From positions 186,001 through 250,000 of the forward strand of contig NZ_JAHWGU010000011.1 of assembly GCF_020873875.1 (NCBI RefSeq): DNA of 64,000 bases, written 5' to 3'. Both the position numbers and the translations under genes were made by a program. Every line of letters starts with the position of its first letter. The stretch's first letter is position 1. This stretch comes from Actinoplanes sp. DH11 (lineage in GTDB: Bacteria; Actinomycetota; Actinomycetes; Mycobacteriales; Micromonosporaceae). The notes below the pieces were generated by a model. That model was not told the origin of the DNA. It was given only the letters and a program-made list of their open reading frames with translations, and made no database searches. Positions 48,694-56,907 of the stretch are shown one piece after another.

Positions 48694-50888
48694 GAGTCCT
48701 CGTCGCTCGCCGGGTCACTGTCGCGCGAACTGTAACCAGCGCTGGAGGGCCGGTACACGTGGTACCCCGGCGGCGCCCCCGAACCCGCCGGCCGCCGCGC
48801 GGGACCGCCACTGCCGTCACCGCCCCGGTACCGCACCGTGGGCCGCTCCGCGTCGTCGTCCTCCGCCCGGCCCGGCCGCCCAGGTACGGGAACGCCACCC
48901 CGAGCCGGCCCGCCTCCCGTGCCGGAACTGCCGGAACCGCCGGAACTGCCGGAACCGCCGGAACCGCCTGAACTGCCGGAACCACCCCCCGTGCCGGGAC
49001 CGGGCCCTGCGGCCGGCCGGGTTCCCGTGGCGGGCTCGGCACCCTCGGCGGGCAGCCGGCGCGTCACGTCCGCGGCCGGCTTCTCCTTGCGGCGGCCCGG
49101 CCACAGCTTCCGGCGGGCCGGCCGCTCCACCAGGGTCGGGTCGAGCTCGTCCGCCTGGGCCGCGCCGGGTTTGTCTCCCCGCGCCGGACCGGACCTGTCG
49201 GCAGGAGCCGTGCCCAGCGAGTCCGTGCGGGCCGCACCGGGCTCGCCACTCCAAGCCGCACCGGGCCGACCCGCGCGGGCGTCTCCGGGCCGGTCCGCGG
49301 GGGTGTCTCCGGGCCGGTCCGCGGGGGTGTCTCCGGGCCGGTCCGCGCGGGCTGCGCCGGACTTGTCGCGGCCGCGCTGGGTGGGCGCCGGAACGCCCCC
49401 TGCGGGAGCGGTCGGCGGGTCGGCCCACGGATCGACCGCTTCGATCACGGGGGTCGAGGAGGTGTCGTCACGGCGTACCCCTGTGGTCCTGGGCCCTTCG
49501 GAGTGACCCGGCGGGGGACCGGCATCCGGACGCCCCGCCAGCCGTTCGTTGTGCAACCGGGCCGCCGCCCAGGCGGCACGGGCCGCCGCCAGCACCGCCA
49601 GCAGCGCCGCCAGCGCGATGCCCGTCCGGCCCGGCAGCGGGATGATGCCGAGCCCGCCGCCGACCACCCAGGCCAGCATGAGGACCGTCTCCGAGTGCGC
49701 GAACGCGGTGGCCCGCTGCTGTTCGGCGACGCGCTCCTGGATGCTGGCGTCGACCGCCAGCTTGGCGATCCCGCTGAAGATCGCGGTGAGCAGGGCCAGC
49801 AGGGTGACCATCGCGAGGTTGTAGAAGATCGTGGTGAGCACGGCGACGGCGGCGGTCAGCACCAGGCCGCTGGACTGCAGCGCCAGCGGGCGGCGGATGC
49901 GCAGACCGGTGCCGGCGGCGGTGGAGAGGAATGTGCCGAGCGCGAGCGCGCCACCGACCAGGCCGACCGCCGCGGTCCGGCTCAGTTCGAGGCCGAGGAC
50001 CGTGCCGGGCAGCGCGTCGCCCATGATCGCGAAGGTCAGGAAGAGCAGCAGGAAGCCGTAGAGCAGGCGCAGGCTGGCGCTGCCGATCAGGCTCGCGGTG
50101 ACCAGGCGCTCGGCGAGCGGGCGCCCGGTGCCGGCGACCCGGAGCACGGCACGCCAGGGCCGCGGCATCTGCTCGGGCGGATCGGAGTCGGCGCGCGGTG
50201 GCAGGCGCAGCGCCACCACCACGCCGACCATGAAGATGATCGCGGCGACCCGCAGGGGCCACTGTGGCCCGAACTTGAAGGCCAGCAGCCCGATCGGGGC
50301 CACGACGGCGCCCGCGAACGTGCCGTAGACGCTGGCGCGGGCGCCCACCTGGGACAGTCCCACCCCGGTCGGCAGCAGACGTGGCACGGCCGCCGACCGG
50401 GCCACGCCGTAGGCCCGGGAGAACGCGAGGACCGCGAAGGCCGCCGGGTAGAGCCCCCAGCCGAGCAGGTTGTCCGCCATCACATAGGCCAGGAAGGCGC
50501 GGCCCAGCATCGTGCTGGCCAGGGCGTAACGGCGGCCGTGCCGGAAGTGGTCCAGCAGCGGGCCGACCACCGGGGCGAGCAGCGCGAACGGCACCATGGT
50601 GATGAGCAGGTAGAGCCCGACCTGGCTGCGCGCCTCACCGAGCGGGACGCTGAAGATGGTGCCGGCCAGACCGATGGCGATGAGCGCGTCACCGGCGCAG
50701 GAGACCGCGTGCAGGTCGAAGAGCCGGATCATGCCGGTCTCGTTGGCGGCACCCCGGGCCCGAGCCGTGCCGACCCGGCGGGTGGCCCAGGCGCTTCCGC
50801 GCACCGAACCGCGGACCACCAGACGGAGGGCCTTCACGCCGGTACCGACGGTGCGTCCGAGTGTGGGAAGCAGCGGCATGACAACCAT
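48690..50888 (-). CDS. MFS-type membrane protein with long disordered C-terminal tail
   Basis: The protein has 732 residues from ATG 50888 (a second ATG at 50879). Residues about 50-430 form 12 helices with FSRAYGVARSAAVPRLLP. The final 290 residues are low complexity: repeats of RPGDTPAD, runs of basic PARRKLWPGRRKEK, and a Gly/Ser stretch coded by 9-bp repeats (48922-48990). The tail is cytosolic by topology. The gene matches the conserved MFS gene beside DUF3027 (Rv0876c-like). It is translationally coupled to mqnB. The transported substrate is unknown. Confidence 0.85.
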   Translation of the reverse strand: MVVMPLLPTLGRTVGTGVKALRLVVRGSVRGSAWATRRVGTARARGAANETGMIRLFDLHAVSCAGDALIAIGLAGTIFSVPLGEARSQVGLYLLITMVPFALLAPVVGPLLDHFRHGRRYALASTMLGRAFLAYVMADNLLGWGLYPAAFAVLAFSRAYGVARSAAVPRLLPTGVGLSQVGARASVYGTFAGAVVAPIGLLAFKFGPQWPLRVAAIIFMVGVVVALRLPPRADSDPPEQMPRPWRAVLRVAGTGRPLAERLVTASLIGSASLRLLYGFLLLFLTFAIMGDALPGTVLGLELSRTAAVGLVGGALALGTFLSTAAGTGLRIRRPLALQSSGLVLTAAVAVLTTIFYNLAMVTLLALLTAIFSGIAKLAVDASIQERVAEQQRATAFAHSETVLMLAWVVGGGLGIIPLPGRTGIALAALLAVLAAARAAWAAARLHNERLAGRPDAGPPPGHSEGPRTTGVRRDDTSSTPVIEAVDPWADPPTAPAGGVPAPTQRGRDKSGAARADRPGDTPADRPGDTPADRPGDARAGRPGAAWSGEPGAARTDSLGTAPADRSGPARGDKPGAAQADELDPTLVERPARRKLWPGRRKEKPAADVTRRLPAEGAEPATGTRPAAGPGPGTGGGSGSSGGSGGSGSSGGSGSSGTGGGPARGGVPVPGRPGRAEDDDAERPTVRYRGGDGSGGPARRPAGSGAPPGYHVYRPSSAGYSSRDSDPASDEDS

Positions 50889-50981
50889 CCTGACTGATGT
50901 GAGCGACCCGCGTCGCCTTCCACGCGCGGCGATCTGGGGACTCGTTGCGGGCTTTCGGGTTCGGTAGGCAACAATGGGCGG

Positions 50982-51803
50982 GTGACCTCCAGGACCACCT
51001 CCCGCGCCGCCCGACTCGACCAGGTCTGTGCCGATGCCGTCGGGGTGGCTCGCGGTGCCATCACCGAAGTGGACCCGACCGACGTCGGCGATCATCTCGA
51101 AGCGATCGCCGAGGGTGACCGTGTGGTCACCCATCTTTTCGACAGTCACCTCGCCGGATATCAGGGCTGGCGCTGGGCGGTCACGGTGACCCGTGTCCCG
51201 CGCAGCCGGCACGTCACGGTCTGCGAGACCGTCCTGCTGCCCGGCCCCGACGCGCTGCTCGCTCCCGGCTGGGTGCCGTGGAACGAGCGGGTGCAGCCCG
51301 GCGACCTCGGTGTCGGCGACCTCATGCCGACCGCGCCCGACGACGACCGTCTCGCTCCGGGCTACGTGCTCAGCGACGACGCGGCCGTCGAGGAGGTCTC
51401 CTGGGAGCTCGGCCTCGGCCGGTCCCGGGTGATGTCCCGCGAGGGCCGGATCGAGACCGCCCAGCGGTGGTACGACGGTGACGCCGGCCCGGAGGCCCCG
51501 ATCGCCACGGCCGCCCCGCGCAACGCCCGCTGCGGCAGCTGCGGCTTCTACCTGCCGCTCGCCGGCACGCTGCGCGCGATGTTCGGCGTCTGCGGCAACC
51601 TCTACGCACCCGACGACGGCCGCGCGGTGAGCGCCGACCACGGCTGCGGCGCGCACTCCGAGGCACTGCTCGCCACCACCGAGCAGCCGGTCGAGGAACT
51701 GCCGACGATCTACGACGACAGTGAGGTCGAGGCGGTCGCGGTCAGCCGCGGGCACGGCTCGGTCGAGTCCGGGGAGCCGGCCGAGGATTACGGCCACAGC
51801 TAG
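50982..51803 (+). CDS. DUF3027 family protein
   Basis: The protein has 273 residues from GTG 50982, divergent from the MFS gene by 93 bases. LAGYQGWRWAVTVTRVPRSRHVTVCETVLLPGPDALLAPGWVPWNERVQPGDLGVGD is the DUF3027 signature. A zinc-like cluster C-G-S-C-G-F-Y followed by CGNLYAPDDGRAV and HGCGAHSE is conserved in this family. Function unknown; conserved next to the MFS gene in actinobacteria (Rv0877-like). Confidence 0.88.
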   Translation: MTSRTTSRAARLDQVCADAVGVARGAITEVDPTDVGDHLEAIAEGDRVVTHLFDSHLAGYQGWRWAVTVTRVPRSRHVTVCETVLLPGPDALLAPGWVPWNERVQPGDLGVGDLMPTAPDDDRLAPGYVLSDDAAVEEVSWELGLGRSRVMSREGRIETAQRWYDGDAGPEAPIATAAPRNARCGSCGFYLPLAGTLRAMFGVCGNLYAPDDGRAVSADHGCGAHSEALLATTEQPVEELPTIYDDSEVEAVAVSRGHGSVESGEPAEDYGHS

Positions 51804-51821
51804 GCCACCTTGAAGCCGCGG

Positions 51822-51886
51822 CCTGGGCCGCTACGTCAACGACCTGGGCCGTTACGACCTGGGCCGTCACGGCCTAGGCCGTTACT
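51822..51886. repeat. Short tandem repeat between DUF3027 and DUF2530 genes
   Basis: Four units of CCTGGGCCGTTACGA type (one 21 bp, then about 15 bp each; starts 51822, 51843, 51858, 51873). The last overlaps the stop codon of the convergent DUF2530 gene. Confidence 0.85.
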
Positions 51887-52170
51887 TCGAACTCCGGGTG
51901 CGTCAGCGCTCGGCGGCGTTTCCGGTTCCGGTCGTGCACGACCATGGTCAGGGTGCCCGGGATGCCCCAGATCAGCCCGGCGAGGCTGACCTCCACCCAG
52001 TGCGCCGGCGCGTCGGCGAGCCAGGTGACGAGCAGGGCGACGGCGAAGGCGGCCACGCCGGCGAGAGCGAACGGGACCATCGGCGGATCCAGCGGTTCGG
52101 GCCGGGGTTTCGTCCCGACCACCACGGCGAGAACCTCGTTGGGTTTCGTGGCGGGAGACAGGTCACTCAC
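51874..52170 (-). CDS. DUF2530 small membrane protein
   Basis: The protein has 98 residues with two membrane helices (about 31-51 and 58-77) and a basic cytosolic end (HDRNRKRRRAL). PPMVPFALAGVAAFAVALLVTWL and GLIWGIPGTLTMVVHDRNRRR-type sequence fit DUF2530 (Rv0879c-like). Convergent with DUF3027. Function unknown. Confidence 0.82.
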   Translation of the reverse strand: MSDLSPATKPNEVLAVVVGTKPRPEPLDPPMVPFALAGVAAFAVALLVTWLADAPAHWVEVSLAGLIWGIPGTLTMVVHDRNRKRRRALTHPEFEVTA

Positions 52171-52304
52171 TCCGTCAGGGTACGACCATTACGGACCGCA
52201 TCGGTGCAGCGCGTGAGAGTTGTAACATCACTCCGCTTTTGCGGAAACAGTTGGTTCTGGAAGCATGCGCCCGTCCCCTCATGCGCGTCCCTCGGAAGGG
52301 TCAC

Positions 52305-53726
52305 ATGTCCACAGCCAGTTTCGACCGCTTCTTCGAGATCACCGCCCGTGGATCAACCCTGAGCCGGGAGATCCGGGGTGGCGTCGTCACCTTCTTCACG
52401 ATGGCCTACATCGTGGTGCTCAACCCGCTGATCCTGGCCGGGGGCACCGACTCCACGGGGGCGCACCTGCCGCTCGCCGCGCTCGCCGCCGGAACCGCCC
52501 TGGTGGCCGGTGTCATGACGATCCTGATGGGCGTCGTCGCCCGCTTCCCGCTGGCGCTGGCTGCCGGCCTCGGTGTCAACGCCCTGGTGGCGTACGAGAT
52601 CGCGCCGGAGATGACCTGGGCCGACGCGATGGGCCTGGTTGTCATCGAGGGTGTGCTGATCGGCATCCTGGTGCTGACCGGCCTGCGTACGGCCGTGTTC
52701 CGCGCCGTGCCGACCCAGCTGAAGACCGCCATCGGCGTCGGTATCGGCCTCTTCCTGATGATCATCGGTCTGGTGGACGCCGGCTTCGTGCACCGCGTCC
52801 CGGACGCCGCGAACACCACGGTGCCGGTCGAGCTCGGCCTCGGTGGCAAGCTGATGACCTGGCCCACGCTGGTGTTCGCGATCGGCCTGCTCTTCACGCT
52901 GGTGCTCTTCGTCCGCAAGGTGAAGGGCGCGATCCTGATCGGCATCCTCGGCACCACGGTCGTGGCGATCATCGTGGAGGCGATCGCGAAGGTCGGCTCC
53001 TCGGCGACCAACCCGCACGGCTGGTCGCTGAACGTGCCGACGCTGCCGGATCAGATCATCGACGTACCGGACCTCTCGCTGATCGGCCAGTTCAACGTGC
53101 TCGACTCGTGGTCGAGCGCCGGCTGGCTGGTCGTGCTGATGTTCATCTTCACGCTACTGATCACCGACTTCTTCGACACGATGGGCACGATGGTCGCGGT
53201 CGGGCAGGAGGGTGACCTGCTTGACTCCGAGGGGATGCCGCCGCGGACCAAGGAGATCCTGCTCGTCGACTCGATCGCCGCGGCTGCCGGTGGTGCGGCG
53301 AGCGTCTCCAGCAACACGTCGTACGTGGAGAGCGCCTCCGGTGTCGGCGAAGGTGCCCGTACCGGTGTGGCAAGCCTCGTCACCGGTGCCCTCTTCCTGG
53401 TGGCGATGTTCTTCGCGCCGCTGGTCAAGGTCGTCCCGTTCGAGGCGGCCTCCACCGCGCTCGTCGTGGTCGGCTTCCTGATGATGACCGTGGTCACCCA
53501 GATCGACTGGTCGGACTACACCATCGCGGTGCCGGCGTTCCTGACCGTCACGCTGATGCCGTTCACCTACTCGATCTCCAACGGGATCGGCGCGGGGATC
53601 ATCTCCTACGTGGTCCTCAAGGCGGCGACCGGCAAGGCCCGGGAGATCCACCCCATTCTGTACGGGGTCGCAGCCCTGTTCGTCCTCTACTTCGCCCGGG
53701 GCCCGCTGGAGGCCTGGATCGCCTGA
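52305..53726 (+). CDS. NCS2 purine permease (AzgA/guanine-hypoxanthine type)
   Basis: The protein has 473 residues. ATG 52305 has GGAAGGG 4-5 bases upstream. About 12-14 helices. FFEITARGSTLSREIRGGVVTFFTMAYIVVLNP is the AzgA-type start; LITDFFDTMGTMVAVGQEGDLLD and SSNTSYVESASGVGEGARTGVASLVTG are the NCS2 signature loops. It imports guanine, hypoxanthine or adenine by proton symport. A terminator follows. Confidence 0.92.
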   Translation: MSTASFDRFFEITARGSTLSREIRGGVVTFFTMAYIVVLNPLILAGGTDSTGAHLPLAALAAGTALVAGVMTILMGVVARFPLALAAGLGVNALVAYEIAPEMTWADAMGLVVIEGVLIGILVLTGLRTAVFRAVPTQLKTAIGVGIGLFLMIIGLVDAGFVHRVPDAANTTVPVELGLGGKLMTWPTLVFAIGLLFTLVLFVRKVKGAILIGILGTTVVAIIVEAIAKVGSSATNPHGWSLNVPTLPDQIIDVPDLSLIGQFNVLDSWSSAGWLVVLMFIFTLLITDFFDTMGTMVAVGQEGDLLDSEGMPPRTKEILLVDSIAAAAGGAASVSSNTSYVESASGVGEGARTGVASLVTGALFLVAMFFAPLVKVVPFEAASTALVVVGFLMMTVVTQIDWSDYTIAVPAFLTVTLMPFTYSISNGIGAGIISYVVLKAATGKAREIHPILYGVAALFVLYFARGPLEAWIA

Positions 53727-53743
53727 TCCCGACGATGTCACAG

Positions 53744-53777
53744 CCGTCACCGGGTGCGTTACCGTGCCCGGTGACGG
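53744..53777 (+). terminator. Terminator after the purine permease
   Basis: A perfect 11-bp stem (53744-53754 with 53767-53777, CCGTCACCGGG) has a 12-nt loop, 17 bases after the stop. Confidence 0.75.
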
Positions 53778-53815
53778 TGGTCATACGGGTCAACTGATGT
53801 CGTTAGCCATGCTCA

Positions 53816-53828
53816 TTAGCTAGGCTAA
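53816..53828. promoter_or_regulatory. Palindrome/-10 region of the MarR gene
   Basis: TTAGC-TAG-GCTAA is a 5-base inverted repeat ending 5 bases before the GTG at 53834. TAGGCT inside it could be the -10 box, which would place the transcript start at or next to the start codon (leaderless). Two more TTAGC words precede it (53803, 53816). Confidence 0.45.
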
Positions 53829-53833
53829 ATATC

Positions 53834-54283
53834 GTGATGGAGCGGGTCGTGACTTCGGAGCGCGTGACAGCGGAGCCGCTGGCCAAAACGCTGCGGGATG
53901 CGATCACCAGGCTCGGCCGCCGAGTCCGCCAGGCCCGGCCGGTCGGTGACCTCACGTTCAGTCAGCTCTCCGCGCTGACCAGCCTCCAACTGGCCGGTGC
54001 GCTGACTCCCCGTGAGCTCGCCGACGTGGAGCGGGTCCAGCCGCCGACGATGACCAAGATCGTCGGGAAGCTGGAGGATCGTGGGCTCGTCGCTCGTACG
54101 CCGCACCCCACCGACGGGCGCCAGGTCATCCTGGCCGCCACCGATGAGGGGCGGGCGGTGTACGCGCAGTACGAGAAGGCGCGCAACGAGTGGCTGGCAC
54201 AGGCCCTGGACCGTTTGAGCCCCGAGGAACGGGAAACCTTGGCACACGCTGCGGAAATTCTGCAGCGCGTCGCGCGGGACTGA
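53834..54283 (+). CDS. MarR-family regulator
   Basis: The protein has 149 residues; GTG 53834 or ATG 53837. The winged HTH has FSQLSALTSLQLAGALTPRELADVERVQPPTMTKIVGKLEDRGLVARTPHPTDGRQVILAATDEG. There is no ribosome site upstream. It lies next to an MFS gene, the usual MarR partner, and matches Rv0880-like proteins in the conserved block. It probably controls itself and the exporter. Confidence 0.92.
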   Translation: MMERVVTSERVTAEPLAKTLRDAITRLGRRVRQARPVGDLTFSQLSALTSLQLAGALTPRELADVERVQPPTMTKIVGKLEDRGLVARTPHPTDGRQVILAATDEGRAVYAQYEKARNEWLAQALDRLSPEERETLAHAAEILQRVARD

Positions 54284-54375
54284 AACTCCCCCTGGCTGTT
54301 CGCCTCGCCTGGCCTGGTTGTTCCGCTTCGTCACACGACGATGACGCGTACGGCCGAACAAGGAGGCACAGCCAC

Positions 54376-55785
54376 GTGCGGGCAGGCCTGAACTCCACAT
54401 TCCGATCCCTGGAAGTCCCGAACTACCGCCTCTTCGCCGGCGGGCAACTGGTGAAGCTGGTCGGCGTGTGGATGATGTTCACGGCCCAGGACTGGCTGGT
54501 GCTCGAACTCTCCGACAACTCACCGGGCGCGCTCGGCATGGTCACGGCGCTCCAATTCGTACCCGTCATGCTCCTCACCCTGGTGAGTGGCCGCCTCGCC
54601 GACCGGTACGACAAGCGCAAGATCCTCATTGTCGCGAACGCCGCCTTCGCGGTCTTCGCCATCGCCTTCGCCGTCCTCGTCACCGCCGGTGTCGTCGCCC
54701 TGTGGCACGTCTTCGTCTTCGCGCTGCTGCTCGGCATCGCCAACGCCGTCGAAACGCCGGTCCGGCAGGCCTTCGTCTCCGAACTCGTCGAGCTCCGGCT
54801 GCTGCCGAACGCGCTCGCCCTCTCCGCCGCCACCTTCAACATGGCCCGGATCAGCGGCCCCGCGCTGGCCGGCGTGCTGCTCGCGGTGCTCTCCACCCCC
54901 GGCGTCTTCCTGATCTCCACGGTTCTTGCGGTAGCGCCGGTGTTCACCTACATCCGGATGCGCCAGGCCGAGCTGCACCGGTCCGAGCGCAAGCCGGGCG
55001 CCGCCCCGGCGCGCGTCATCGACGGGCTGCGCTACGTCGGCAAGCGGCACGACCTGCTGCTGCCGATCTGCCTGATGGCGATGATCGGCATGATCGGCTT
55101 CAACTTCCCGGTCACCCTCGCCGCCCTCGCGAAAATCAACTTCAACGCCGGGCCGTCCACGTTCGGCCTGCTCACCACGGCCCTCGCCATCGGCTCGCTC
55201 GGCGGCGCGCTGGCCGGCACGCGGCGGCGGTCCCGGCCCGGGGTCTACCTGGTCATCGGGGCGGCGCTGCTCTTCGGCGTCTTCGAGTTCCTGGTCGGGT
55301 TCGCGCCCAACTTCGTGGTCGCGGCGCTGCTGCTGGTACCCACCGGCTTCTTCTCGATCTACCTGGCGCAGGGAGCCAACCACCGGGTGCAGATGGGGGT
55401 GGATCCGGAGTTCCGCGGGCGGGTGATGGCCCTGTACGTGCTGGTCTTCCTGGGCACCACCCCGATCGGGGCGACGCTGGCCGGGTGGTGGGGCGAGCAT
55501 TACGGTGTGCCGTCGAGCATCTGGGCTGCCGGGTTGATCAGTTTTGTGGCGGCCGTGGGTGCGTTGATCTGGCAGCTGCGGGTCAGTGGGGATCGGTTCG
55601 AGGTGCGGGGTCTGCGGGTGCGGCTGGTCAGCGCGTCCACTGAGCCTTCATCGTCGCCTTCCCCCGCGCCTGCTCCTTCGGGTGCCTCACCCGCCTCGGC
55701 GGTGCCGGGGCAGCGGGAGAAGGGCGGGGTGCGCGGGCACGCCGAACCGGTGGCGAACCCCACGGGCCCAGTGGCCCACGTCTGA
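54376..55785 (+). CDS. MFS transporter (MFS_3-like drug exporter)
   Basis: The protein has 469 residues. GTG 54376 has AAGGAGG 9 bases upstream. FRSLEVPNYRLFAGGQLVKLVGVWMMFTAQDWLVLELSDNSPGALG is a typical MFS_3 start. SGRLADRYDKRKILI is the loop 2-3 motif. The last 60 residues are a polar Pro/Ser tail. It follows marR after 92 bases; efflux is likely but the substrate is unknown. Confidence 0.88.
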   Translation: MRAGLNSTFRSLEVPNYRLFAGGQLVKLVGVWMMFTAQDWLVLELSDNSPGALGMVTALQFVPVMLLTLVSGRLADRYDKRKILIVANAAFAVFAIAFAVLVTAGVVALWHVFVFALLLGIANAVETPVRQAFVSELVELRLLPNALALSAATFNMARISGPALAGVLLAVLSTPGVFLISTVLAVAPVFTYIRMRQAELHRSERKPGAAPARVIDGLRYVGKRHDLLLPICLMAMIGMIGFNFPVTLAALAKINFNAGPSTFGLLTTALAIGSLGGALAGTRRRSRPGVYLVIGAALLFGVFEFLVGFAPNFVVAALLLVPTGFFSIYLAQGANHRVQMGVDPEFRGRVMALYVLVFLGTTPIGATLAGWWGEHYGVPSSIWAAGLISFVAAVGALIWQLRVSGDRFEVRGLRVRLVSASTEPSSSPSPAPAPSGASPASAVPGQREKGGVRGHAEPVANPTGPVAHV

Positions 55786-55907
55786 CAGTTCCGGATAAAT
55801 GCGTCCTCCGAGCGCTTGGTAAGGATGTGCAGGGGTCTGACGTTGGCAGACTGCCTCCACCAAACGGGTATTACCGGCCCCTGCCATCACCGCCTAGCGT
55901 CGAACTC

Positions 55908-56354
55908 GTGGCTATCGTGCACATCGCTGTGCTCTCAGTGGCGCTGTCGGCGCTGCTGATTCTGCGGTGCGCCGGCGTCCTCGACGACCAGCGCGGCAGA
56001 CGCAGCCGGCTCACCATCCGCAGCCGCCGGGAGCTGCGCTCCCTGCGCCGGCTTGACCGTGCCCTCCAGACCCACGACCCGGTCACCCCCTCCGGTGCCC
56101 CCTCCATCGAACAACTTGCGTACGATCTGCGCCGTCTCGCCCGCCAGCGCCACACCGGCCCCACCCGCTGCTCGGAGGTGTGGCTGGCGGCGGTGCTGAG
56201 CGCCTACGACGCCCGCCTCCAACTGGCATGCCGCCGCCTCGGCGTCCCGGAACGGTTGCAGCCCCTCGAAGGGGTGGACCGCGAACGGGAACGCCTCCGC
56301 GTCGAAGACCGCTTGCAGGCCGCCGGCTTGTCGCTGCGCCCCGGCCCGTACTGA
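55908..56354 (+). CDS. Small membrane-anchored protein, unknown
   Basis: The protein has 148 residues from GTG 55908 (GTG 55917 possible). An N-terminal helix (VAIVHIAVLSVALSALLILRCAGVL) is followed by a basic cytosolic part (RRSRLTIRSRRELRSLRRLDRAL) and a helical domain ending YDARLQLACRRLGVPERLQPLEGVDRERERLRVEDRLQAAGLSLRPGPY. TAGCGT at 55895 could be a -10 box making the mRNA leaderless. No family recognised. Its 3' end is copied in the repeats that follow. Confidence 0.65.
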   Translation: MAIVHIAVLSVALSALLILRCAGVLDDQRGRRSRLTIRSRRELRSLRRLDRALQTHDPVTPSGAPSIEQLAYDLRRLARQRHTGPTRCSEVWLAAVLSAYDARLQLACRRLGVPERLQPLEGVDRERERLRVEDRLQAAGLSLRPGPY

Positions 56355-56504
56355 CAGCCCCCACTGCCGGCGGCTTGTCGCTGCGCCTTGGCCCGTGCTG
56401 ACAGCCACCCGCTGCCGGCGGCCCGCGGCTGCATGCCGACCGGTACTGACAGCTACCCGTCCCGGCGGCTTGTCGCTGCGCCCAGGCCCGTATTGGCAGC
56501 TACC
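56324..56504. repeat. 47-48 bp tandem repeats copied from the preceding gene's 3' end
   Basis: Units begin at 56324, 56371, 56419 and 56466 (spacing 47, 48, 47). The first is the coding end of the gene (GLSLRPGPY and TGA). The later copies decode to GLSLRLGPC-stop, GPRLHADRY-stop and GLSLRPGPYW in other frames. This is a second case of a gene end repeated downstream. Confidence 0.85.
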
Positions 56505-56907
56505 GCCCCCCGGCCGGCTCGTGCTTGTCATCGTGGCAACGCTCCGCGACGACCGTGCGTCCGTCACCTTGGTCGCCCCACCCGGTATCGCCGCCCCCGC
56601 ACCAACCCGTGCCCCTGCCTGGCCCGGTGACGCCGGAGACGTTGACTGTGCCGAGATGTTGATCTGCTAGCGCTACGAAATCGCTGTGATCATGGACCTG
56701 AAACAGCGATTTCGCATCGCTAGCAGATCAACAACGCCACGCGGGCCCACCGCAGCGGGTCGCGGCTGGTCGGTCACTTGCCGCCGAGGATCCGAGGGGC
56801 TGCTTGACGAAACCATCGGGAGGGCGATCGCTCACCGTGCCCCGGCTTGGACGTTATGGATGGGCGCCCGCATTCGGACCTTGACGCGGGGGCCTTGGTT
56901 CTTCAGC
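56355..56907. other. 553-bp gap with repeats, no gene
   Basis: The gap contains the gene-end repeats (to 56504), the palindromic element copy B (56650-56757), and about 150 bases before thpR with nothing recognisable. Open frames across the palindrome are by-products of the repeat. Confidence 0.75.
56650..56757 (-). repeat. Palindromic 108-bp element, copy B
   Basis: This is the reverse-complement copy of 45666-45773 with about four base changes. The arms 56658-56684 and 56706-56732 pair at 25 of 27 positions. The flank that is repeated lies here on the right (CCCACGCGG side). The two copies are about 11 kb apart in inverted orientation. Confidence 0.95.
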
